From the NCBI GenBank assembly GCA_008933995.1, contig WARS01000014.1, positions 5,627,192-5,691,191 of the forward strand: DNA of 64,000 nucleotides. Reading direction: 5' to 3'. Within the stretch, counting starts at the first letter, position 1. Each line of letters begins with the position of its first letter. Shown here piece after piece: positions 54,999-64,000 of this stretch. The DNA is from Datnioides undecimradiatus. Taxonomy: Eukaryota; Chordata; Actinopteri; Lobotiformes; Datnioididae. Under the pieces are notes generated by a model. The model ran no database searches and was not told the origin of the DNA. It was given only the letters and a program-made list of their open reading frames with translations. The translations under genes were made by a program, and so were the position numbers.

Positions 54999-57900
54999 CG
55001 ATGCAGAAAATGACAAGATGAGGAGGAGAGAGAAGAGCAGGACAAGCAAGAAGAGACAGGGAGAGAAAAGTGGAGAATAAACAAACATAAAAAGGTGCCA
55101 TGTGTCTGCACGGTGCCCTGTGCCCACCTTTGTGTTCACGTTTGTTCTTGGGTGAAAAATGAAAGAGAGGGAAGAAAACACATATTTACACCCTGTTCCT
55201 AACTGTATTACACACACTCCTTCCAAATTAACGTTTATGTGCACATTCATTTTTAGCATATATTCTAGCTGGGCAGTAGGACACTACTGTACTGTTATTT
55301 ATTTATCTTTTTAAGGTGACACACCTTGCACATGTTCCTGAATGAGATCTTTTTACACAAACTGTTGAGCAATGTTTATTGTTCAATAGCTACTTATACC
55401 TCATTCCAATATATACTATGTAAAAGATGCAAAGAGCAATATGTTTATTTATTTATTTATTTGTGTATGTTTTTATTTGTTGCCGACTGACTGACTGGAT
55501 ATTACTAAGCATGCTCGTATTCTAACTGGCACTCATGACAGATGATGTGTGGACCTGCAGTATTGTGGCCTTGTCCGTTTCAGTTTGGGCTGTTTCTGTG
55601 CTGAAACGTTTTATGTATCATGCAAAAACAGGGCTCATTGTAAATGTTTGCCTGGAGTGCGCTTTGGAGGAGGCTGGAATATTCTGCATGTAGCGGTAAG
55701 CCCTCTAGTGGCTCACCAAGCGCTCATATGCAAAGACGGAGACATTAAAATAGTTTTTAAAATGTTGTTCTCGTCACATTATTTGCTCTGTTTATTGCCG
55801 TGGTTGGGGCAAAGTTTGCATCCCTGCATGCCTCTCTGTCCCTCCTTTTTCCATTGGACCCCTCCTCTTTCTCTCCCCCAACAGGGAACAGATGAGAGGT
55901 CAAAGGTGTCACCTGTAGAGGAAGCGGCCTTCTGCCGCTCGCATGCCAGTGCCTCATTACACGCACACACTCACACACAGAACTCCCTGTATCCCAGGGG
56001 AGAGGGCGAGACTCAGCTGGGAGCCATTACAGGTGCGGTCCAAGCACACACACATATCTATCCATGAACACACCCGCAGTGGCGTAGCTGATGGGAGTCT
56101 TCCAGAGTGACACTCGGCAACCTCTGACCCTTTTTGTGTCCTCCCTAATCATCATCAGCACACACTTAACTGCATTCACAATCATCATCAGTGCCCCCAG
56201 ACTGACAGAAGTCTCTATTCTGCCTGTTATGCACATACTTCTTCCTCAGACGTTCGACTTATCCAAGAAATACTGACCCCGGTGATCCAGCAGCTGTCAG
56301 TCATTTCTGCCAGGAGTTGGATCACCTGAAATTAAAATTCCATGTCCCTCTGCTGTCAGCGCAACAAAATCTATTTGGTAAGTTTTGTTTTTAATCTATT
56401 TTTAACCGTCACGGGGCATCTTCTTTAAGTATGATTAAAGCTGGGAGAGTCTTTCATGGCCTGTTTTGCTCTCCGCTTTGTGGATCTCAACATATGTGGA
56501 CGGATGCTTCTTCCAGATGTGCTGCAGACAGCATTGCATTGCTCTGAAGGGAGGAGTGGTCGTGTTTGTATACAGTGTGTGTGTCAGGTGTTGATACCTA
56601 GTGGCTTTCTTCCCCACTCCTAGCGGAGTGGTACTTGCTGACAGGCAAGGATCCGGTTGGCCGGTGGTCCAGTCCCCGTGGCCGACCTGTCTGCATCTGC
56701 ACGGCGGGAAGAGCTGCTCAGAACCACACACAGGGGCTCACTGGAAGAGCTTTAATTACAACAAGGAGGGTTAGTTTGACCTCTACATGATTCATCCACA
56801 CAATATAAAACAATCCAGACAATTGCTCATGAGCTGGGAGTCAGCAGGAAAACATACATGTTGCTAAAGTCCAGTTTTTTTATCTCAAATAAAACTTTTT
56901 TGTCATATTTTATAGTTAGATTTAATATCTTCTGCTTTTTTTTTTTACATTTCATACAGAAACCAGTTTATTAATCATTTAAAAAATGACTGACAGCTTA
57001 ATCAATAATGAAAATATTCCTTAGTTGCAGCCCTCCCTTGAATTTTCCTGTTTTTTCCCTTCAATCAGGGGGAATGAATGATGTGGTTCTTTCCAAAAAA
57101 ATTAGGACCAAAAAAAAAAAATTAGGAATTTTTTTTATGAATTACTGAAAAAACAGCATTACCAGAGGTCACTAACTTGTTTTTAGTCCCTTATTTAAGT
57201 TTTTCTCTCTTTAAAAGCGTTTGGAAATTTTTGATATTTGTCTTATTGATTTTATCTTATTTCTTTTTACTCAACTGCTGTGCCTTATCAAATTTCTCTC
57301 TATAAAGCAGCCTGTAACAAAGAAAAGTGCTCTATAAATTAAGTTTATTGTTTATCATTTTTTTGATGCTTCATATTTATAGTATATGGTCTACTGAGGT
57401 TTGAATAATGGTTTTCTAAAAGAGGAACTCCTCGAGTAAGAATTTTATATATATGGCTCATACTGTGTTGAGAGTCTGTGTGTGAGATTCTGTGTGTATT
57501 GTATGTTTTGTTGGTTATATTCTTTGTGCTGCGTATTTTGAAATTGTCTTACGGTCAGACTTCAGACCCTTTTTTGTGACAGTGTGAGTTGTGAGCGTGT
57601 GCAGTAACATCTATTCAAGGTGGAGCCGAGGATGGAAAAGTTTCGTACAGTGAGGTAGGGCCTCTTCCCTCTTTCCTCTCCATGTCGTCTTTGTCCTCCA
57701 CAGCCTCCCATTTGAAATATTCTATTACTATGCGTGAAGGGTCAGGTCAAACACAGGAAGCCGAGCTGATTGGTTCTACTCAGATATCGATGGGCATGTG
57801 TGACCAATCGCTGATGCCCAGGGCTTTCCCCACTCTCCATCTGCTGCCGCTGCTGCTGATAAGTGTGTGTCTAATCGGTCCTGCCCAAGGCTCTCCCCAG

Positions 57901-58394
57901 TTTCCACTCACCTCTTGACCATTGCTTCCTGTCAGATGTGTTAACGCTGCTTTTAATCAGTTTTACTGTCTCGTGCACGCACACACACACACACACACAG
58001 ACACACCACACACACCAACAGCTGGTCCTATCCATCCCTAGTCCGCACAGCACGCTTCATTAAGATTTCACCTCACCCCATCACCCACTCTGATATCTCT
58101 TACAGTCAAACAACCCGTGAACATGGACATGTAGCCTTGTCTTTTACTCTTTATTGAGGCTGTCTGCCGGTCCTTGTGTCCACACACATGCATCCAGTAT
58201 GGAATATGTGCCACGCTTCATTATAACATTAGAGTTCATCACCTCACATTGGCAACTGTTGCCTCCGGCTAAATCAAACAGAGTTCTCATTTACACCACG
58301 CGCTTCAGGAGGGTAAAAACATTTCATGGCTTTTCTGCTTTTCCTGTGTTTGGTTCTCTGGAGTGCAGTATCTATCCAAGCCTGCAGCTCGGCT

Positions 58395-58570
58395 AAAGGG
58401 AGCTGTCTCGATAGCTATTGGATGAATTGTCGTTATGGTTCAGACGTTTATGCTCCCTCCAGAATAAACTGTCGCTTTGGTCATATCTCAAAGTTTCATT
58501 CAGCACTGCCATCAGATCCAAATTTTTAATTTGTCCAAAACTAAATATCTGCAGAAGCAGTGCCATTCCC
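58395..58570 (+). repeat. dispersed teleost repeat, 'attggatgaattg' family
   Basis: gctattggatgaattgtcgt, tggttcagacgtttatg, and ccatcagatccaaattttta appear in the same order as in the copy at 24730-25165. Confidence 0.55.
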
Positions 58571-59811
58571 ACTGGCCTCAGCTGCATCTGTTTGGTGCAG
58601 GGCAGCAAATTGTAAACATGGTAAGTCTCACAGAGCTGCTGTACTCTCTTTTATATATCTTATATGTTTCTGCATCTTATTTTTGTAAATACGTGCTACT
58701 ACACAGCAATGGCATATTTAATATAAAATTGATTCTTTAACATGTGTTTCTTGTTTTATTTGTCTGGATTGTTGAAATGCAGTTCAAAGTGGAAGCAATC
58801 ATATTTTAATCACTCGTGGTTGCGCTCTGTTGTTACAACTGACAAACTCTCAGGCACTTATTTCAGACTGAACGTGCTGTAAATATGACTAACTGTGTGT
58901 CTCACTTGGCTGGATGTGTAAATAGACTCTGGGTTATGCTGTGAAGTTGAGAGGGTTAATAAGGTGTTACTCTGTGGTAGTTGTTGACAAGATGACTTTC
59001 TGCTGATAATGACAGAAACAGGAAGAGAGGAGATCTATTAATAGGAGTTATACCTCTGGAATTACATTGTTATTATACCAGTGGATGTGAGTGTTGGGAG
59101 GTGTCTGTGGGTGTGTGTGCATGTGTGTGTGTGGTGCATATGGTAAAACACTCTGCAGGTCTGCTGTTAGTCACACTCCCGCGTCTCAAATTGAATTAGC
59201 GTTGACAGCGCACAGCGCCAGCCGCGTGTATGTGTGTGTGCACTGGGGGCACTAGCTGTTGGCAAGCTGTCTGTGTGTGTGTGTGTGTGAAACAGAAAAG
59301 AAAGAGGGCCTTCCCTCCCTGAAATCAATTAAGCGAGTATAGGTTTGTAGATGTGGGGGTGAGGGGGACACATCCTGACAGACAGACAGCACCATCTGGG
59401 GCAGCAGGCGGGTCGACCCTGGGTTGAGACATGAAAGACACAGGGCAGGGATAAGAGGAGACTAGAGTGCAGGCCAGCGTTAAATCACTCTTTTCTCTCC
59501 CCTACGTACCCTCACCCCAGCTCCTCGTCTGCCATCCGATACATCAGGCACGGAGCATCACTCTCACTCAATCACTTGCAGTCTCTTTCCTTATTTCCCC
59601 CTCTCGTTGCTGTATCTGTCCCAGGAGTGATAACCTGTCATACACAGGAAGCAAAAAGAGGTAAGAACGATCTATCCCTCTGTCAGAGAGAGGGGCAAAG
59701 AGAAAAAGAATATCTCACATCTCTTGTTCCAAAAGGGTTGATTTATAGCTTAAATAAAACCAAAGCCAGAGAGTGCCTCTCTCTCACACACACACACACA
59801 CACACATGCAC

Positions 59812-61684
59812 CTGTAGAGTCCCCCTCAGGTCCATCGGGAGGAGGAATTAGCATACACTGTCTTTTGGGGGGAGGGGTGGCCTGGCGTGATGGACAGCCA
59901 GGGTCAGAGTGTGTGTTGTGTTTGTTGGTCATGAGCTGAGTGCTGACAGCCCGGCTCTTCCAGCCGCCCTGCACTCAAACACACAGCTCCATTGACGACA
60001 AAAGAACAGGAAACGGTTAAGAAAGTGAATTAAATTAAGAGGCCATGGCAAAACATGAGCAATCACGTGACTTTAAAGTTTAGCTTATGGTTGGTTTAGC
60101 ATACACAGGAGCCAACATGCTAACTTGTCAAGTTAGTGTGGCAGTGATAGAGGGAGTGATCAGATCCTTAATCAGGTAAAAGTAGCTTCATGTAAAACAT
60201 GAAAGAGTGTGTAAGGCCTTTTCAGAAAATTGCAGGTGCAGTTATTGTTATATTAGCCTATATTACATCATCAGATTATTAATACAAATATATTAACATG
60301 CAATCAGCATTTTAATACTGTAGCAGGTAGAGAGTGGATTTTATATTTCTTACATAAAATGTTGGCTGGTTTCATTTACTGTATAACAATGCATCTGAAC
60401 TTCTGAAGTTCATTCTGTTTTAAAATATTAATCTGTGTTTACATGTTTTCTGATGATTTACTCAAACTAAAGTAACAGTATGACAATGTGGAAATATTCC
60501 ACGACAAGTAAAAGTCCTGCACTCGTGTGTCCCAAGTACAAGTACAGCAGCCTTTTCAACAGAATCTATTTAAAGCATTAAAATGTTGTTGCCCAAAGAA
60601 GTTTGCCGAGTATTTGAGCAAAACTAAATTATTAAATGTCCCTTTGTGAATTTAAAACATTGTCCTTCTTAAACCAAATACAAAATTTAAAACCCCACTG
60701 GATCATTTAAAAATATTTATTATGTGGAATGCCCTCTGTTAATGAGGTATTATATTAAGGGATCCATCATTATGTAGCTGGTGTCACATCCCTGTAAATA
60801 ACCAGCAAAGCAGAGTGTTCTCTTCAAAAAACCCATTAAGGAAAGGTGAAAATAGAGAGGTGTGAGGGAAAGTGTGAGAGCTGTGTGGGTCATTAACACT
60901 GTCTCTGATGGTGGTGTGGAGTGTGAGGCCCAGAGGAAACCCTAAAACATGCACACACACACACACAGAAACACGCAGGCCAGGTGCCAGGCCACATGTT
61001 AAAACAGTTTTTCCTCCACTCATCTAACCTCTGCTCCTATAAGACAGAGGCCTGTCAGGGAGCACATGCCTGTGCAATGCCCCACTGACCTGTGTCTACA
61101 CACACTCAGAGCCAAACGCTCACATGCAAAGCAACATGCATTGTACGAGTGTGTATCTCTGATCACAACAGAACACGGGATCTCAAATTTGACCACATTT
61201 TAGATCACATTTAATATCAGATATCAGATAAAAAGGAGTCAGTGGTGGGATAAGAAGAGCGGGCAGGAGTTTTGCTGTTCAGGAGGTAAAATGTAGTTTG
61301 AGCAGCGTATGCCTGCTTGATCAGGCAGTAGAGAAGCGCTTAATAACTGTTAAACTGCCCTTGCTTTTCACATTACTCACTCAGAATAATTCAATTTCAG
61401 CCACAGCTGGTTTCACTTTCAACTTTACAGCTGAGTTCAGTCATGTCCCATAATCTGACCTGATAAATAACCAGCTTTTATTGAGTTTGCAGAGAAAATA
61501 GCGTCCAGTATAAACCTCCACAAGAGACTCACAGAGCCAAATATGAGCGAAGGCTGCAGGGCACGGAGCTGACTGGGCAAAGGAGTGTGTGTATATGTGT
61601 GTGAGTATGTGTGCATCTGAGTTCTTTGTGAGCGAGTGTACGGCGGCTATTATTAGGAGATAGCTGACGCATGTGCGTTTGTGT

Positions 61685-61721
<37 letters not shown>

Positions 61722-63320
61722 CGTGTATGTTAATCTAATGAAGGCAGAGTATATTTACACGTCCCCACTCTGTGCCGAGCTTCTCTCCTGTTTCAGGATG
61801 CCATTTCACATGATTGGAAACAAATGACTTCAGGGTCGGATTTCTCTCCCTTTACTGCCTGTCAGTCACTCTGGAAAGACCCAGAAACTTCCCTCCTTGT
61901 GTTATTACAAAGTTGAATCAGCACAGTTTCCATGTTATTTCAGCCACCACCTTCAAGAGGATTATGTTGACACATTATCAGGCAAATTAACAATGAGGGG
62001 GGACGAACAGTGTGGTTAATCATCGATGGGCTGATAAAAGGTTAACTCAACAGTGGGTTTTAACCAGCTTTGGGGTCTGACAAGATCTTAACCAAAAAAC
62101 AAGGTTGATAACACAAAAAGATTAGAACTATAAAATATTTCTGTTTTCACATTTTAACTAGTCATGAAATTCAACTTAATTTTAAGGAGCAGTTTGAAAA
62201 TCTTCTCATTTCCCTTCTTGCTGAGAGTTTGATAAGAAGATTGATACTCACATCAATATTATGCAACTGTTCTATCTGAAATGAACTGATTTAAAATGAT
62301 TTTGTTGGTACACTAACTTGTAATAGGTATCTGAATGTAACCTGGATAGAGCTGGTTCGGGCTCCTGGAAGAAGTGTGTAATGGTTTGCAGCACAACATC
62401 AACAACTATGGGTCATAGCCCGTTATTCTCAGTACGGACTCAGGCAGAGGCAAAGAGAATAAAAAAGAGGATGTTAACAGACGAATAGAAAAAGAAATCT
62501 AGACCTATCGACAGGCAAATTATTGCATGATGTTGTTTTAAATAGGAAGTTATAGGCGGTATCCCGTTAGCTTAGCCTAGCTTAGAAATTGGAATGAATT
62601 AGCCTGTTCAGTAAAATCAGAGATGACTGAACCTCTAAAGTTCATGTGTTATGTCCAACACATTATATTTTGTTACTTTAGTAAAAGACAAATTACTGCA
62701 CCAAGTGAAGATAGGGTGCACTTACACTTTTTTACACTTTGTGATGGAGCAATGCTATCTGTTATCTGCTATCCACCTACAGTCTGTATGTAAAATAAGG
62801 CTAACTTGCTGTTAGCGGTCGCTTCATGTTGCACGTTTTCATTTATACTGTTGAATAAAAGCATGCACTCCTGCACAAACAGCTAATCAGTGGCTAATCT
62901 TCCATACTTGTTATGTTATCTGCTGCTTAAAAACACAGCGTGGTGATATGTTGACACTAATGAATGACAGGTGCTCATGTCTTGCTTTATATAATGTGTG
63001 TCTCTAGATTACTCTGTACTGGAGAGTGGCAGGTGCAGAGTTCAGTCTCCTGGTATGAAAGCAATTTGTCTAATTGAAAGATCAGGAATTATTTGGGAGT
63101 TTAGAATGATTGTCCCACATAGCCAAACATGGAAATGACAGACAGTATCAAATAACCAGCACAGATTATGTCTGTCTGCAGACAAAGGGCAGGCTGTTTG
63201 ATAGCAGCGCACCTGACTGCGCGCTGAAACACGGGCCATCCCCTGCCTGAGTTCCTCAATTAACTCCTTCCTGCTATTTCCACGTCCAGCGCGCATTAGC
63301 TCACTGCCATGCATGGCCAT
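59812..63320 (-). CDS. candidate two-exon fragment of an unrecognised gene
   Basis: Exon A, 63213-63320: ATG, 36 open codons (MAMHGSELMRAGRG..., KELIEELRQGMARVSARSQ), then a GTGCGC donor at phase 0. Exon B, 59812-59968: acceptor gagtgcag, 52 open codons (GGWKSRAVSTQLM..., SRQATPPPKRQCMLIPPP), then a GTGCAT donor leaving phase 1. The two join in phase, and their composition is less repetitive than neighbouring ORFs. Against this, both donors and the acceptor tract are weak, the 3.2-kb spacing is arbitrary, I recognise no homologue, and no further exon was found downstream. Listed as a hypothesis only. Confidence 0.2.
61686..61720. repeat. (TG)n microsatellite
   Basis: About seventeen TG units. 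Confidence 0.85.
62205..62600. repeat. fragmented copy of the 'gttagcttagc' dispersed repeat
   Basis: ttgctgagagtttgataagaag and attgatactcac near 62219-62254, and gttagcttagcctagcttag near 62567-62586, match the start and middle of the family seen at 375-680 and 21236-21645. Confidence 0.45.
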
Positions 63321-64000
63321 GACAAGTAAATTGCTGTTTGGTTATGACCGTTTGTCGGGAAACAGGCCATTTCCCCCGCTTTGCCTAAACCGCTGTTCCT
63401 AGCTCTGCTGAGGGAGGGAGGGGAGGGATGGTGCAGGGTTTTGAGTCTGAGCTGAAGGCAGGAATTATCACATCAGCGACTGAACGGGCGTGCCCTCTTT
63501 GGTATAGACAAAAAAACACAGCGTTATGTTGTTCCACAGTAGTGAGAGGTTTTCATTCGGCACACTAGAATCCACTCTTCTGAAAACCTTCCCCATGTTT
63601 CAGAAAGAGTTCACTCAGCAGTCCTGACTTACTGTTGATCCTGGAACAGCGACTACAACGACTACAATCACCATGCTTTCAGCGCAAATTTAGAGGGAGC
63701 CTTATTCCACTCTTGTTATGGACTGCGCCTGATAAAGGCCTGTACAGAATAACTCTTTCACCCCCATGCGTCTCTGATTAGTCCTGTTATTGGTATCAAA
63801 GCAAAGGGATGGAAACTGGCTGCCTGAATCCTGGCAGCTGTTGTTCTTCCTCTAAAATCACAGAGAGACCTGATGAGCTCATGTTATTAGTCAGGGGTGG
63901 CCAAGCCTGACACCGAGTTTCAGCCGAGTTTAAAGCTCGAAAACCTCATATAATTACAATATAATGTCTGTCCTGTTAGACAAAAGATTGAAGCACCTCA

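Larger units (their letters stand above)
54999..64000. other. chmp1b 3' flank and gene-poor right end
   Basis: No gene was recognised with confidence. It holds a dispersed-repeat copy (58395-58570), another near 62.2-62.6 kb, CA/TG microsatellites (57978-57999, 61686-61720) and two weak minus-strand candidate exons (63213-63320 and 59812-59968) described separately. Confidence 0.5.

Noticed and set aside
54849-55259. 136-aa minus-strand ORF over the last chmp1b exon
   Set aside because: Antisense shadow of the chmp1b exon and its GA-rich 3' UTR.
55549-56067. 172-aa plus-strand ORF downstream of chmp1b
   Set aside because: No family motif, ends in CA-repeat translation, composition like the surrounding non-coding DNA.
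57682-57918. 78-aa plus-strand ORF with a signal-peptide-like LHLLPLLLISVCLIGPAQG
   Set aside because: It ends in a stop without a donor, has no mature region, and no homologue was recognised. A CTG-rich stretch can give such a leucine run by chance.
58326-58529. 67-aa ORF resembling a secreted Cys-containing peptide (MAFLLFLCLVLW...)
   Set aside because: Most of it overlaps a dispersed teleost repeat (58395-58570), so the cysteines come from repeat sequence.

Overview
The window is nuclear DNA of a ray-finned fish, most likely a percomorph teleost. Genes have many exons with consensus GT/AG junctions, introns are short, CA/TG microsatellites are frequent, and several dispersed repeats typical of teleosts are present. 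I placed exons by translating both strands, checking splice-site phase, and comparing with family sequences I know. No database search was run.

Layout, left to right. (1) tmem182, minus strand, runs off the left edge (1-3450). (2) slc9a2, an NHE2-type Na+/H+ exchanger, minus strand, 13 coding exons (4161-12609). Its second intron holds a candidate 3-kb DNA transposon carrying a decayed multi-exon gene. (3) tasl, the lysosomal TLR adaptor that partners SLC15A4, minus strand, two coding exons (17047-18047). (4) sh3bgrl, minus strand, four exons with a 7.3-kb first intron (20161-29477). (5) An HMGN nucleosome-binding protein gene, plus strand, six exons (30750-33100), head-to-head with sh3bgrl across a shared CpG-rich promoter. 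(6) About 8 kb with no recognised gene. (7) tent5d, a non-canonical poly(A) polymerase, minus strand, two coding exons (42684-46782) and probably a 5' UTR exon near 49.2-49.5 kb. (8) chmp1b, an ESCRT-III subunit, plus strand, eight exons (51226-54998). (9) About 9 kb with no recognised gene, holding two weak minus-strand candidate exons.

The right half (sh3bgrl, HMGN, tent5d, chmp1b) matches human Xq21.1, where SH3BGRL/HMGN5, TENT5D and a CHMP1B pseudogene lie close together. The left half (tmem182, slc9a2) matches human 2q12, and TASL is on human Xp21. The window therefore joins blocks that are separate in humans. The genes do not form one pathway.

The most striking observation is in tent5d. 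The catalytic and C-terminal parts are well conserved, but one exon encodes an uninterrupted in-frame insertion of about 840 residues of acidic, Ser/Thr- and Pro-rich, apparently disordered sequence. It sits where human TENT5D has a linker of roughly 25 residues.
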